Positions 37,547-47,939 of a DNA stretch of 64,000 nt are shown in pieces. The stretch's first letter is position 1; every line of letters begins with the position of its first letter. The position numbers and the translations under genes were made by a program. The stretch comes from Vibrio tasmaniensis (GTDB lineage: Bacteria; Pseudomonadota; Gammaproteobacteria; Enterobacterales; Vibrionaceae), in assembly GCF_024347635.1 (NCBI RefSeq), contig NZ_AP025510.1:1798001-1862000 (forward strand), given 5' to 3'. The notes below the pieces were generated by a model, which was given only the letters and a program-made list of their open reading frames with translations, had not been told where the DNA came from and made no database searches.

Positions 37547-38134
37547 TCATAGCGAGCGTTTATCTTGCCAGTTTGGGTTTACCAGTGCCGTTAACACGTG
37601 ATCTTCCCATTTACCGTTAATCTGTAGGTAATCTTTGGCAAAGCCTTCTTGAACAAAACTAAGATGCTCTAATACACCCGCACTACGTTCGTTGTGAGGC
37701 ATGTAGCCCGCCATTAAGCGGTGCATGTTCTGCACATCAAACATGTAGTCTTTTGCCATGCTCAAGCCTCTTCGCATGTAACCATGACCCTGTGCGCTTT
37801 CACTTAAAGAGTAACCTACATTACATGCGTAGAACGGAAAACGAGACAAATTGCTGAACGATATCGTACCTAACATTTCGTTAGAATCAGCATCAATCAG
37901 TAAACAGTAATAACCGAGCCCCAATTTATGAAGTTCGTTTAACTTCATCAACCGCTGCACCCAATCTGCTCTGTCAAAGAAAGCATCTTCTCGAGTCGGT
38001 TCCCAAGGCTTAAGGTACTCTCTGTTAACCTGAAAGTACTCACTGATCATGCATGCATCATAGATCTCAGCCGTTCGTAAAATCAGGTTTCCATCACGCT
38101 TATAAATACGTTCAGGCGTACTCGAATCTTCCAT
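37547..38134 (-). CDS. rimJ: Ribosomal protein S5 alanine N-acetyltransferase
   Basis: GNAT acetyltransferase of 195 residues, the length of E. coli RimJ (194). Acetyl-CoA loop: GYSLSESAQGHGYMRRGL (about 112-129); the substrate side shows REYLKPWEPTR and the family tail YLQINGKWEDHVLTALVN. RimJ acetylates the N-terminal alanine of ribosomal protein S5. It follows tyrR on the same strand. Confidence 0.88.
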   Translation of the reverse strand: MEDSSTPERIYKRDGNLILRTAEIYDACMISEYFQVNREYLKPWEPTREDAFFDRADWVQRLMKLNELHKLGLGYYCLLIDADSNEMLGTISFSNLSRFPFYACNVGYSLSESAQGHGYMRRGLSMAKDYMFDVQNMHRLMAGYMPHNERSAGVLEHLSFVQEGFAKDYLQINGKWEDHVLTALVNPNWQDKRSL

Positions 38135-38208
38135 AGTCTTGTTCTTATTCTTTTGTCTCGTTGTTACGTCACTGCCTCACTCTTACCGAATTTAGCAGTC
38201 TAATAGCA

Positions 38209-39753
38209 TCAGCTCTTTCTAATACCATAATCGCGAAGTTTGTTCGCTATTGAGGTGTGAGAAACATTTAAACGTTTTGCTAACTTACGGCTTGATGGGA
38301 ATGACTGATAAAGCTTCTCTAGAATCTGAGATTCATAGTCTTTCATGATCTCGTCAAGCGAGCCGTCTAAGCTTAAGTTTGCCATTCCAGCAGTCATAGT
38401 ATCAAGTTGTGGTAAATGAAATTGCTCAACGGTTAACGTATCAGAATCTAGCTCAGTCAAGGCGCGAAGTACCATATTGTCTAACTGACGAATATTGCCC
38501 GGCCATTGGTAGTTACCTAATTGGTCGATTAGTTCTTGAGTTAGTTTTGGTTTTAACATTCCTAGCTGTTGTGCGTATTTCGCAACAAACAATTCCAATA
38601 AAGGGGCAACGTCATTAGAACGTTCTCGCAAGGCCGGAATCGATAGAGTCAAAACATTTAGACGATAGAACAAGTCTTCACGGAACGAACCTGAATCGGC
38701 TAATTCAGATAAGCGATGGCGTGTTGAAGCGATAATACGAACATCGGCGTGCATCTCTTCTTCTTCGCCAACACGTCGGAATGAACCATCTTGAAGGAAA
38801 CGCAGCAATTTTATTTGCAGATGCGGGCTCATTTCGCCAATCTCATCTAAAAATACCGTGCCGCCATTGGCTTGTTCGAAAATGCCTTTATGACCTTGTT
38901 CATGGTTGAATGAACCCGGAGCATGTCCAAATAATTCCGTTTCAGCTACGTCATCAGGCATCGATGCACAGCTTAGAATCAAGAATGGGAAAGACGATCG
39001 ATTCGAGCGGTTATGACACGCTTTTGCCAGCATCTCTTTACCTGTACCCGTATCGCCTTCAATCAGAAGAGGTTGATCCAACATAGCCAATTTCTTAGCT
39101 TGGCTGATCAAGGCTTTGTGACGGTTAGAGACACCGACAAAATGTTCAAAGCCTAGGTTGTTCTGTTCTGGGATCGCATCTGGCGAGTTCATCTCTTGGT
39201 TACAAGAACGAATCGTCATTACTGCGCTGGCCAGTACTGCTTCGTTGACATCACCACCAAGATAAATAGGCAGGATTTCAATAGAGAAATCTAGGCCATC
39301 TAGCACCACGACTTCGCGATGACGCGTTACATCGCCTTCAATCCAACGAGCAAAATTGAAGCTAGGAACGAACGTTGCTAACGGTTCGCCAATGACTTCG
39401 TCTTCTTGCTTATTAAAGAGGTTCAGTGCTGCGTGGTTCGCCATGTCGACTGAACCTTTAAGGTCCATCGCGATCACAGGATCAGGGAGGTTTGCGAGCA
39501 GAGCAATTAGCTCAGTATTATGCCTTTCACTCGGCATAAATTGGATTTTACGTACATCCCTCACACCTAAAATTCGGCGAATCTCAGCCATAAGTTCACT
39601 AAAAGCATCAAAATTAATATCCGGGCAATTTAGGTAAATAATACCTTTAACATCAATTTCGATTCCTCTTAAATCAATGCTTTTTGAGGCCAAGATATCG
39701 AGCAACTCACGCGTTAAGCCGAGTCTGTCTTCACACAATACTTCAAGACGCAC
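38209..39753 (-). CDS. tyrR: Aromatic amino acid regulator TyrR
   Basis: 514 residues, the length of E. coli TyrR (513). ACT domain 1-75 (MRLEVLCEDRLGLTRELLDI), PAS about 78-190, AAA+ domain about 205-430 with Walker A GDTGTGKE (233-240) and Walker B FLDEIGE, and a Fis-type HTH at the end (SRKLAKRLNVSHTSIANKL). The sigma-54 contact motif GAFTGA is replaced by HAPGSF (277-282), as expected for TyrR, which regulates sigma-70 promoters. The start is GTG at 39753, with AGGA six bases upstream. The ycjX-ycjF-tyrR order is the same as in E. coli. Confidence 0.97.
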   Translation of the reverse strand: MRLEVLCEDRLGLTRELLDILASKSIDLRGIEIDVKGIIYLNCPDINFDAFSELMAEIRRILGVRDVRKIQFMPSERHNTELIALLANLPDPVIAMDLKGSVDMANHAALNLFNKQEDEVIGEPLATFVPSFNFARWIEGDVTRHREVVVLDGLDFSIEILPIYLGGDVNEAVLASAVMTIRSCNQEMNSPDAIPEQNNLGFEHFVGVSNRHKALISQAKKLAMLDQPLLIEGDTGTGKEMLAKACHNRSNRSSFPFLILSCASMPDDVAETELFGHAPGSFNHEQGHKGIFEQANGGTVFLDEIGEMSPHLQIKLLRFLQDGSFRRVGEEEEMHADVRIIASTRHRLSELADSGSFREDLFYRLNVLTLSIPALRERSNDVAPLLELFVAKYAQQLGMLKPKLTQELIDQLGNYQWPGNIRQLDNMVLRALTELDSDTLTVEQFHLPQLDTMTAGMANLSLDGSLDEIMKDYESQILEKLYQSFPSSRKLAKRLNVSHTSIANKLRDYGIRKS

Positions 39754-39823
39754 AAATAGTCCTATTATAGGTGTCAGGATAAGTTGACAGTAGTGTGGAT
39801 TAAGCTCTGAGTTCAGTCAAGAA

Positions 39824-39849
39824 GAAGAGTAAACATATGTTTACTCTTC
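39824..39849. promoter_or_regulatory. 26-bp perfect palindrome containing a TyrR-box-like site
   Basis: GAAGAGTAAACAT followed by its exact reverse complement, 70 bases upstream of the tyrR start codon. The centre reads GTAAA-N6-TTTAC, the core of the TyrR box consensus TGTAAA-N6-TTTACA with only the outermost bases changed. Likely autoregulatory operator of tyrR. Confidence 0.65.
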
Positions 39850-39909
39850 GCTCGCAAATCACTCAATTTCCTACAATTTATTGAAACGAAATTCGTTTTA
39901 TCTTTAAAC

Positions 39910-39972
39910 CTCTATTGATAAGAAACCCACCTCAATTGACAAGACACTCACTTTAATTGATAAGCAACTCTC
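39910..39972. repeat. Three tandem 21-bp repeats after ycjF stop
   Basis: Units 39910-39930, 39931-39951 and 39952-39972 share the core ATTGAYAAG. The array ends one base from the ycjF stop codon and is not coding. Confidence 0.75.
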
Positions 39973-39973
39973 T

Positions 39974-41026
39974 TTATTTGAGGGTAATGCGCTTTATTTC
40001 AGAAAGGACGGCTTTGCGAAGGTCTGATAGTTTTACTTTTCGCTCGTTATGCCAAGGCATAGGGCGCAACAATGTCATGGCTTTTAAGCCCAGTCGCGCG
40101 GTGAGGATACCAACACCCAGCCCTTGCCCTGCCCGAGCTGAGACTTTGCCAGCAAGATCCATCGAGACTAAGTCCATGCTTGCATCAATCGCCAACTCAC
40201 TGGCACCGGCGGCTGCCATGTTGATTAACACCAATTTGAACAACTTAATGCGTGACCAGTAGCCAAGCTCAATGCCATACACATCAGCAAGCTTGTCTAT
40301 CATTGTGAAATTACGCCATGCCACCAGCAACATATCAGCAGCAGCCAATGGGCTTACCGCAACCAAAGCTGCGGACTCCGTGGAAAACTTAGTGACAATT
40401 TGAGTCGCCACTTTGTCTTGCTGGGCGACAACGAGTGCATCATACATATCCAACACTTCGGCATCGCTGTGTGCCGGGTTAATGCTGTTTCGCCACTTAT
40501 CGTACGAAGGAGACTCAGCGATAATACCGCCCTGCTTGGCAATGTTTTCACAGAACGCTTTACCCTTGCCGACACTTTGGCTTTGCAATAGCTCTTCACT
40601 CTGCTCTTGAACGCTGAAATGATCTTTCAATGAACGCAGCTTCCATAGCTCTTTACCTATTGCGCCTAAACCCAATGAAGCAATAGCTGCAATAAAACCT
40701 GCCCAACCTAAAGCTAGCCAGTCAGCGGATTGAACAGCAGTAATGACAGAGTCAATCGCTTGCCAGCCCACTAAACCGGAGAAAGCGATAACTAAGCCAG
40801 TTCCAAACCACTTCTTCTTTTTGCTCGGTCGAATCACTTGTTCCAGTTGCTGCTCAGCGTCACCATCAAGGTCGGTTTCCACTCGTGGTGCAACGGGTAC
40901 AAACTTTTCTTGTTCCGCAAATAGCTTTTGAGCACCCAAATCTGGGGTAACTTCATTATCATCAGGCTCATCGAACGAGGTCTTCATCGGTTCATCAAAG
41001 ATCTGTTTTGTTTTTAATTCACTCAT
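39974..41026 (-). CDS. ycjF: Inner-membrane protein YcjF (TIGR01620/DUF697)
   Basis: 350 residues. The start at 41026 ([13 protein letters not shown]) is chosen over an in-frame start at 41101 because GAGG lies eight bases before it. Polar N-terminus 1-75, two TM segments (about 78-98 and 104-124: [15 protein letters not shown] and [20 protein letters not shown]), and the DUF697-type C-terminal region ([35 protein letters not shown]). Translationally coupled to ycjX. Role in E. coli is not settled; linked to phage-shock and envelope stress by gene order. Confidence 0.93.
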   Translation of the reverse strand: MSELKTKQIFDEPMKTSFDEPDDNEVTPDLGAQKLFAEQEKFVPVAPRVETDLDGDAEQQLEQVIRPSKKKKWFGTGLVIAFSGLVGWQAIDSVITAVQSADWLALGWAGFIAAIASLGLGAIGKELWKLRSLKDHFSVQEQSEELLQSQSVGKGKAFCENIAKQGGIIAESPSYDKWRNSINPAHSDAEVLDMYDALVVAQQDKVATQIVTKFSTESAALVAVSPLAAADMLLVAWRNFTMIDKLADVYGIELGYWSRIKLFKLVLINMAAAGASELAIDASMDLVSMDLAGKVSARAGQGLGVGILTARLGLKAMTLLRPMPWHNERKVKLSDLRKAVLSEIKRITLK

Positions 41027-41040
41027 TTTGATTGCCTCAA

Positions 41041-42414
41041 TTACTTCAAATTGTCGCCAATGAGATACTCTAAAACCTTGTCGACTCTTAGATGCTGACA
41101 AGGCTCGTCAGAATGCTGCTCCAACGGCCTAAAGCTCGTGAAATCAAATTGGTTGGTTTCCCAATACTGTTTATTGGGCAGTTTACGTGGCACCTCACCC
41201 GGATACATAGTTTGTGGTACGTTATCCAATGTGACACCTTGCAATGCAGGAACATTGTTTGAACCCGATGAGATATAACCCGCACTGGTCGCTTGAATAG
41301 ACGCGATGCTCATGCAACTCATGTCGATGTGTTCAAACGCCGCCTGTTGCCAAGCAGGGTGTACCATCTGCTGTAACAGCGATACCAAGTTCGGATGTTG
41401 ATCCGGTGTCACGTGATCAGCCTTAGTGGCAGCAAACAAGATCTTGTCAATCTTCGGCGCAAACAAGCGTCTTAGCATATTGCTTCGACCATACTTAAAG
41501 CTCTTTAATAGCTGCTCTAATGCGCCACGCATATCCATGAAAGAGTCATAGCCCGCATTGAGCGGCTGTAAGCAATCGACCAGTACGATTTGTCTGTCGA
41601 ACGTCGCGAAGTGATTCTTGTAGAACGCTTTCACGACCTTTTGTTGATACTCTTCATAACGCGCTTTTAAAACCGCATAGTTACTCGTTTTAGAGAACTT
41701 GCCCTCAGGTGCGATGCAGGGGAAAAATTGCAGAACAGGCGCACCTTCAAGCTCACCCGGCAATACGAATCGACCCGGTTGTACCCAATGCAGTCCGTTG
41801 TTCTTACAAGTATGAAGGTATTGGGTGTAGCTATCGGCAACCGCGACCAGTTTCTTTTCATCGGCTTCGGCTAACAAGTCAACGTCACCAAGCATTACGT
41901 TCCACTGTTGCGAATAGGCTTCTCGTTCGCCTTTTAGCGCCGCGAATTGAGACTGGCTCCAAGTGTCGAAGTCCATATCCAGCAAAGGTAAATCAAGTAG
42001 CCACTCTCCCGGATAATCAACAATATCGAGATAAAGGGTGCTGTTTTTACTCAGTAGCTTTTTCGCGCCCTTCGCAGGCTTATATTTGATGGCTAGACGA
42101 ATCTCACTGACATCGCGTGTCGGCACTGGCCATTCTGGTGGCTGCGCATTCAAAGATTCCATCGCTTCATCATAAGAGAAACGTGGGATCATCATGTTGT
42201 GTTGAGGTATGCGCTTAGCGCCAATAATTCTTCCGTCTCTCGCTGATGCAAGTAGAGGTAAATTTTTGTGGGTAGACGTATGAAGAAGCTGATTAACCAG
42301 CGAAGTAATGAATGCTGTCTTACCCGCACGAGAAAGTCCCGTGACCGCTACTCGAATGTGAGAGTCCGTTCCTCTGCTGATAAAGTCACTCATTTCTTGA
42401 GTTAGGTGTTTCAT
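41041..42414 (-). CDS. ycjX: YcjX-type P-loop protein (DUF463)
   Basis: 457 residues. P-loop GLSRAGKT at 26-33 and the DUF463 hallmarks [19 protein letters not shown] and [15 protein letters not shown]. The family is a nucleotide-binding group often co-transcribed with ycjF and, in E. coli, downstream of the psp operon. GGAG lies eight bases before the ATG. The stop codon is adjacent to the ribosome site of ycjF. Confidence 0.95.
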   Translation of the reverse strand: MKHLTQEMSDFISRGTDSHIRVAVTGLSRAGKTAFITSLVNQLLHTSTHKNLPLLASARDGRIIGAKRIPQHNMMIPRFSYDEAMESLNAQPPEWPVPTRDVSEIRLAIKYKPAKGAKKLLSKNSTLYLDIVDYPGEWLLDLPLLDMDFDTWSQSQFAALKGEREAYSQQWNVMLGDVDLLAEADEKKLVAVADSYTQYLHTCKNNGLHWVQPGRFVLPGELEGAPVLQFFPCIAPEGKFSKTSNYAVLKARYEEYQQKVVKAFYKNHFATFDRQIVLVDCLQPLNAGYDSFMDMRGALEQLLKSFKYGRSNMLRRLFAPKIDKILFAATKADHVTPDQHPNLVSLLQQMVHPAWQQAAFEHIDMSCMSIASIQATSAGYISSGSNNVPALQGVTLDNVPQTMYPGEVPRKLPNKQYWETNQFDFTSFRPLEQHSDEPCQHLRVDKVLEYLIGDNLK

Positions 42415-42567
42415 TTGAACGACTCCGTGATAGTTAGGCTAACTGGTTAAGATAATAAAGAGCTAAGCCTATGTTCTTTCCCTATTGGGATAGTTTGTAT
42501 GCTTTTGCTTTTGCTTGAGCTTATGTTGATAAGTATGCAATACACATTCTTAATGCTAGATGAATAA

Positions 42568-42599
42568 AAGCCCCTGACTACGTTCATAATCAGGGGCTT
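42568..42599 (-). terminator. Terminator of the small membrane protein gene
   Basis: AAGCCCCTGA / TCAGGGGCTT stem with a 12-base loop, followed on the minus strand by TTTTATTC. Confidence 0.85.
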
Positions 42600-42625
42600 C
42601 AGAATTTGTCTGCGATATCCGACTC

Positions 42626-42811
42626 TTAATCGTCTTCAATCAACTTGTAGATAACAAACAGTGCAATCTCTGCAATTAACCAAAGCGCACAAGTAATCGT
42701 CACGTATTTATTATCAAAGATACTAATCCCTTTCAAGATCAGGTCGTAGCCAACAAAAGCACCAATCACCACTGCCAAGATAATCTGTAGGATCTGAATA
42801 AAACGAGGCAT
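42626..42811 (-). CDS. Small two-TM membrane protein
   Basis: 61 residues. Two hydrophobic segments (about 6-24, and 36-56) and an acidic C-terminus (KLIEDD). The ATG has GGAGAGAGG a few bases upstream and a terminator of its own downstream, so it is a real gene. No family recognised. Confidence 0.8.
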   Translation of the reverse strand: MPRFIQILQIILAVVIGAFVGYDLILKGISIFDNKYVTITCALWLIAEIALFVIYKLIEDD

Positions 42812-42973
42812 TCCTCTCTCCTATGTTCTTATATCAAACTATGTGTTTATCACTATATCATTGATAATATGACAAAAGTGCAGATAATGCTGCACTTTGT
42901 CTTTAACTTTCTGTCAAAAATTGCAATTCAAACACTGAAGTTAGTGCCTGTTACGACTTTTGACTTCGGTGAA

Positions 42974-44491
42974 CTACGCTTTTTCAGCTTCAGCAATTTT
43001 CACTTTCCACGTGTCAGGGCCGATCTGGTGTGCGTTCACGCCGTTTGAGTCAACCGCTACCGTTACAGGCATGTCTTCAACTTCAAACTCATAGATCGCT
43101 TCCATACCGAGATCTTCAAACGCAACCACACGTGCTTTTTTAATGGCTTTAGCCACCAAATAAGCTGCACCGCCAACCGCCATCAGGTAAACCGATTTAT
43201 GCTGTTTGATTGATTCAACCGTTGCAGGACCACGTTCAGCTTTACCGATCATACCCATAATGCCGGTTTCTTCTAGCATCATGTCGGTGAACTTATCCAT
43301 ACGAGTAGACGTTGTAGGGCCAGCAGGACCTACCGCTTCATCACCCACAGCATCAACAGGCCCTACGTAGTAAATAAACTTACCTTTCAGGTCGACGCCT
43401 TCAGGTAAACCTTCACCACTTTCAAGCATGCCTTGAATACGCTTATGCGCTGCATCACGACCGGTTAAGATCTTACCTGATAGAAGAACCGTCTCGCCAG
43501 TCTTCCACTCTTGAACGTCTTCTTTGGTAATTTCATCAAGGTTAACACGGCGTGTATTGGCGCCGGCTTCCCAAGTAATGTCTGGCCACTCTTCTAGCTT
43601 AGGTGGCGTTAGCTCTGCAGGGCCGCTGCCGTCTAATGTGAAATGTACGTGACGCGTTGCTGCACAGTTCGGGATCAAGCAAACAGGCTTAGAGGCGGCG
43701 TGCGTTGGTGCTGTTTTGATTTTCACGTCAACCACAGTCGTTAGACCGCCAAGACCTTGCGCACCAATACCAAGCTTGTTTACACGGTTGAAGATATCTA
43801 AACGAAGCTCTTCTTCTGCGTTCTCTGGGCCTTTGTCGATAAGCTCTTGAATATCGATGTGCTCCATCAGAGATTCTTTCGCTAGAACTGCAGCTTTCTC
43901 AGCCGTGCCGCCAATACCTATGCCTAGCATGCCCGGTGGACACCAGCCCGCGCCCATTGTTGGCAGCGTCTTCTCTACCCACTCTGCAATATCATCAGAA
44001 GGGTTAAGCATTACCATCTTGGTTTTGTTCTCAGAACCGCCGCCTTTTGCCGCGATTTGAATTTCAACTTTGTTGCCTGGAACCATATTAATGTGAACAA
44101 CCGCTGGTGTGTTGTCTTTGGTATTAATACGCTTACCTGCAGGGTCCATTAGGACAGATGCACGCAATGGGTTATCTGGATTGTTGTAAGCTTGACGAAC
44201 GCCTTCATCAACCATCTGTTGTACTGTTTGATCCGTTTCCCACCTAACATCCATACCGATGTTCACGAAACAAGTAACAATACCCGTATCCTGACAAATT
44301 GGACGATGGCCTTCCGCAGACATGCGTGAGTTGATAAGAATCTGAGCAATAGCATCTTTCGCTGCTTGGCTCTCTTCTTTCTCGTACGCTTTTTCTAGGG
44401 CTTGGACAAAGTCTAAAGGGTGATAATAAGAAATGTACTGAAGTGCGTCAGCGACACTGCTGATCACATCTTGCTTACGAATAACCGTCAT
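42974..44491 (-). CDS. Class I fumarate hydratase
   Basis: 505 residues, iron-sulfur fumarase of the TCA cycle (fumarate to L-malate). Cluster ligands are visible: Cys in GHRPICQDTG, in GAGWCPPGMLG and in CLIPNCAATRHVHF. C-terminal domain with GPAGPTTSTRMDKF and AVGGAAYLVAKAIKKA. AGAGG lies seven bases upstream. The fumarase-pabB order is conserved in vibrios. The choice between fumA and fumB names cannot be made from sequence alone. Confidence 0.96.
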   Translation of the reverse strand: MTVIRKQDVISSVADALQYISYYHPLDFVQALEKAYEKEESQAAKDAIAQILINSRMSAEGHRPICQDTGIVTCFVNIGMDVRWETDQTVQQMVDEGVRQAYNNPDNPLRASVLMDPAGKRINTKDNTPAVVHINMVPGNKVEIQIAAKGGGSENKTKMVMLNPSDDIAEWVEKTLPTMGAGWCPPGMLGIGIGGTAEKAAVLAKESLMEHIDIQELIDKGPENAEEELRLDIFNRVNKLGIGAQGLGGLTTVVDVKIKTAPTHAASKPVCLIPNCAATRHVHFTLDGSGPAELTPPKLEEWPDITWEAGANTRRVNLDEITKEDVQEWKTGETVLLSGKILTGRDAAHKRIQGMLESGEGLPEGVDLKGKFIYYVGPVDAVGDEAVGPAGPTTSTRMDKFTDMMLEETGIMGMIGKAERGPATVESIKQHKSVYLMAVGGAAYLVAKAIKKARVVAFEDLGMEAIYEFEVEDMPVTVAVDSNGVNAHQIGPDTWKVKIAEAEKA

Positions 44492-44744
44492 TGCATGCCT
44501 CTTTATTGTTCTGGTTCCATGTGGGGTCTTGGTTTGACTGTTTTGTTAAACCGGGCTAGTTGGCTTAGCTTTTTATTATGTTGAGCTGTATTTAGTTGCT
44601 TTAGCAATCGCTTGCATAGCTGTAAACTAAACCACTTGGATTACTCCGTTCTAATCAAGAACCCATTTTATTTTCAATTTATGATACTCTTGCTTCCTCT
44701 CACACGCCATGCAGTGATCGAACTCTTTGTCACAAATTAAACAA

Positions 44745-46118
44745 ATGAATAACAACGAATTTCGCTCTATCCAAATCAAGCCGCTTGAATATCAATCAAC
44801 TTTAGCTAAACAGCTGTTTTCTCATATTGAAAGCGTGCCGTGGGCAATGCTATTACGCTCTGCCTCAGAAAGCCACGTTGATAGTCGATACGACATTTTA
44901 GTTGCTCAACCCATCGCCACCTTCGAGACAATCGGTGCAAAAACGACCGTTAATGTTAATGAGACGTGCGCTGTTTCAGACTCCGATCCTTTCGAACTAC
45001 TCGACCAATATCAGCAGCAATTACTGCCCGCTACCAAAGACTACCCTGAGTTGCCATTTGTTGGCGGTGCCTTAGGCTACTTTAGCTACGATTTAGGTCG
45101 CAGAGTCGAGGCGCTTCCTTCACTTGCTGAACGTGACATTGAAGCGCCAGACATGGCGGTTGGCTTGTATGAATGGGCCATAGTGGTTGATCACAAGCTT
45201 AAGATGGCATGCGTCGTTGGACAAAATATCGAGACGCATTGGAATTGGTTATCAGAGCAGCAAGACAAACCGCAAGCCGAACAGTTCCACCTTACGACAC
45301 CTTGGCAATCGAACATGAGCGAACAGAGCTATTCTGACAAGTTCAACAGCGTTCAAGAATACTTGTTGTCGGGCGACTGCTATCAGATAAACTTAGCTCA
45401 GCGATTCAATGCCCAATACCAAGGCAGTGAGTGGCTCGCGTATGAAAAACTTGAGCAGTACAACTCGGCTCCATTCTCTGGTTTTATCCGTTTAGCAAAC
45501 TGCACTATTCTCAGTGTCTCACCTGAGCGTTTTTTAGAACTCAATAGTGGCACCATTGAAACAAAACCGATCAAAGGTACGCGCCCTCGTTCTGAAGATC
45601 CGATGATTGATGACGCCAATGCTCAAGATCTGTTGACTGCTGAGAAAGATCAGGCCGAAAACCTGATGATCGTTGACCTACTGCGCAATGACATAGGCAG
45701 AGTCGCTAAGCCGGGAACCGTTCATGTACCAAAGCTATTCGATATAGAGAGTTTCCCTGCCGTGCACCACTTAGTGAGCACGATACGGGCAGACCTTGAT
45801 GTTGAATATTCAGCACATGACCTATTAAGGGCTTGCTTTCCTGGGGGGTCGATTACGGGTGCACCAAAAGTTCGCGCCATGCAGATCATAGAAGAGTTAG
45901 AGCCTCATCGACGCTCAGCGTATTGCGGCAGTATCGGCTACATCAGTCGAAATGGCAGAATGGACACCAGCATTACCATTCGTACATTAGTGGCTGAGAA
46001 CAACAGGCTTTATGCTTGGGCTGGTGGTGGTGTGGTGTTTGATAGTGATTGTGCCTCTGAATATCAAGAAACATTGGATAAGCTGAGTCGCATCCTTCCA
46101 GTGCTTGAAGAGTGCTAG
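44745..46118 (+). CDS. pabB: Aminodeoxychorismate synthase component I
   Basis: Chorismate-binding enzyme that makes 4-amino-4-deoxychorismate for folate synthesis with PabA. Motifs: PWAMLLRSAS near the N-terminus, GDCYQINLAQRF, SPERFLEL, the conserved PIKGTRPR, and CFPGGSITGAPKVRAMQIIEELEP with YCGSIGYIS. The ATG at 44745 gives 457 residues, near E. coli PabB (453); a TTG at 44727 is an alternative. Neither has a strong ribosome site. The PIKGTRPR and active-site Lys are those of PabB, rather than TrpE. Confidence 0.95.
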   Translation: MNNNEFRSIQIKPLEYQSTLAKQLFSHIESVPWAMLLRSASESHVDSRYDILVAQPIATFETIGAKTTVNVNETCAVSDSDPFELLDQYQQQLLPATKDYPELPFVGGALGYFSYDLGRRVEALPSLAERDIEAPDMAVGLYEWAIVVDHKLKMACVVGQNIETHWNWLSEQQDKPQAEQFHLTTPWQSNMSEQSYSDKFNSVQEYLLSGDCYQINLAQRFNAQYQGSEWLAYEKLEQYNSAPFSGFIRLANCTILSVSPERFLELNSGTIETKPIKGTRPRSEDPMIDDANAQDLLTAEKDQAENLMIVDLLRNDIGRVAKPGTVHVPKLFDIESFPAVHHLVSTIRADLDVEYSAHDLLRACFPGGSITGAPKVRAMQIIEELEPHRRSAYCGSIGYISRNGRMDTSITIRTLVAENNRLYAWAGGGVVFDSDCASEYQETLDKLSRILPVLEEC

Positions 46119-46138
46119 GTAAAAGCTCGATATAAAAG

Positions 46139-46169
46139 AAACCGAAGGAGCATAAGATCTCTTCGGTTT
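46139..46169. terminator. Bidirectional terminator between pabB and H-NOX kinase gene
   Basis: AAACCGAAG / CTTCGGTTT with a 13-base loop and T-runs on both strands, between convergent genes. Confidence 0.88.
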
Positions 46170-46219
46170 TTTTGGGTCTCTGAGTCTGAGTATATTATTT
46201 CTCTTTCTGTTAGCGTTGC

Positions 46220-47938
46220 TTATGCCACATTCGCCGCAGAAGCTCCCCACTTTTTAAGCATTTCTGTCAGGTCGTTGGCAGTGTAAGGCTTACTAAGAAT
46301 GTCATCCATACCACACTGGATGCACCGTTCCCGCTCTTCTAATGTCGTACCAGCGGTCAGTGCCACAATAGATTTTACGTAACCTTTCTCTCTGAGCTTT
46401 TCCGTCGCCTCAAAGCCGTCCATGACCGGCATTCTGCAATCCATGAACACAATATCGTAATCATTGCCTGCGGCTAGCTCGAACCCTTCTATACCGTTAC
46501 TTGCGATAACAGGTTCAATCTCGTGTTTACGTAGCATTTGTTGGATGATGATTTGGTTCATCTTAATATCATCGACCACCAGCACTCTGAGCAATGACAG
46601 GTCAATCTCAGACTCAAAGCCTTTAGCTACGCTATCACTCTCCGTCAGTGAATCGACCACTTGAAGAGGAACCGAGACGGTAAACCTAGTACCCGAACCG
46701 ACAACACTGGTCACGCCAATGTTGCCACTCATCAACGCAACCAACTTACGACAAATAGCCAAACCAAGCCCGGTACCTTCATAGTTTCGGCTACTTGAGT
46801 TGTCGACCTGCGTAAAAGGTTCAAAGAGGGTTTTGTGGGCAGACTTTGCGATACCGACCCCAGTGTCCTCAACAGAAAAAATGAATCGATCATTGAGCCA
46901 TTTTATTTCAACGCTCACGCGCCCTTGATCTGTGAACTTAATTGCATTGCCGATTAAATTTACAAACAATTGAGTGATGCGCTCTAAGTCACCGTAGAAA
47001 TGACTGGGTACCCCATCGGCTATATTGACATCAAACTGAAGCTGCTTTTCAATCGCTCGATTGGTAAAAATACTGCCAATCGTGTTTTTCAAATCATGTA
47101 GCGCAAATTTCTTCGGAATAAGCTCCAACATACCCGCGTTGATTTTACTGTAATCCAATAAATCATTAATGATGGTTCTAAGAAACTCACCAGATTGACT
47201 TAGGTTATTCACTATTTCACGTTGAGAGCTAGTCAGTTCGGTATCGCTGATCAATTCAGCACTGCCCAATAAGCCGTTGAGTGGAGTTCTTAATTCATGA
47301 TTAATCATCGCTACAAAATCGCGTGTTGCCCTTTCCGACTCTTCTGCTCGCTTACGTGATTCAATATTTCGGTTAATCGCAAGCTGATGGGTTAAGGCGC
47401 TGCATATCAGATCCGTCACTAGCAAAAGTTGACTCTCGATAAATTCATAGTCTTGGTCTAGCAACCTAACCTTCACTATTAACGCACCGACTATCACCTT
47501 CTCTACTTCGAGAGGTACTGTCAGTAAATCGCCTCGCCATTGAGGCTCCTGAATATTTTGGTCTAATTCACCGACAGTTTCGTCACCGTAGTCATTTGTG
47601 AGAAGCTGCGGGATCAGTTTAGGCGGGAGTATCAGGCGACTCGCTTCAATCAAATAACTGTTGGTCACGTTGGTCGTTAACTCTGACAACATAATATCAT
47701 CGAGATCATTCCTAAGAAACGCGCGTCCGAAATCAATCAACAGGTTGTCGATCTGTTCTTGGAATTCGATCCGTCGAATATTCGCATTGGAACGCTTTTC
47801 TAATTGGCGTAGCGCAAGCTCTAGCTGTTGGTTGGCCTCAAACAGTTCGAGACTCTTTTGCTCCAACAAAGCTTCAGCCGCTTTCCGAGCTGCTATTTGA
47901 CGTTTAAGTTTTTTCTCTTGGGCAGATGCCAGATCCAT
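46220..47938 (-). CDS. H-NOX-associated hybrid histidine kinase (HnoK-type)
   Basis: 572 residues, soluble. Coiled coil 1-55, a GAF-like sensory region about 60-190, HisKA with FVAMINHELRTPLNG (His214), HATPase_c (VNLIGNAIKFTDQG, VEDTGVGI, YEGTGLGLAI), and a C-terminal receiver domain (VLVVDDIKMNQ, MDCRMP with phospho-acceptor Asp500, LSKPYT). The preceding gene encodes H-NOX, separated by one base. In Vibrio and Shewanella such kinases are inhibited by NO-bound H-NOX and feed a phosphorelay that controls cyclic di-GMP and biofilm. A phosphotransfer protein is not encoded nearby. Confidence 0.93.
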   Translation of the reverse strand: MDLASAQEKKLKRQIAARKAAEALLEQKSLELFEANQQLELALRQLEKRSNANIRRIEFQEQIDNLLIDFGRAFLRNDLDDIMLSELTTNVTNSYLIEASRLILPPKLIPQLLTNDYGDETVGELDQNIQEPQWRGDLLTVPLEVEKVIVGALIVKVRLLDQDYEFIESQLLLVTDLICSALTHQLAINRNIESRKRAEESERATRDFVAMINHELRTPLNGLLGSAELISDTELTSSQREIVNNLSQSGEFLRTIINDLLDYSKINAGMLELIPKKFALHDLKNTIGSIFTNRAIEKQLQFDVNIADGVPSHFYGDLERITQLFVNLIGNAIKFTDQGRVSVEIKWLNDRFIFSVEDTGVGIAKSAHKTLFEPFTQVDNSSSRNYEGTGLGLAICRKLVALMSGNIGVTSVVGSGTRFTVSVPLQVVDSLTESDSVAKGFESEIDLSLLRVLVVDDIKMNQIIIQQMLRKHEIEPVIASNGIEGFELAAGNDYDIVFMDCRMPVMDGFEATEKLREKGYVKSIVALTAGTTLEERERCIQCGMDDILSKPYTANDLTEMLKKWGASAANVA

Positions 47939-47939
47939 A

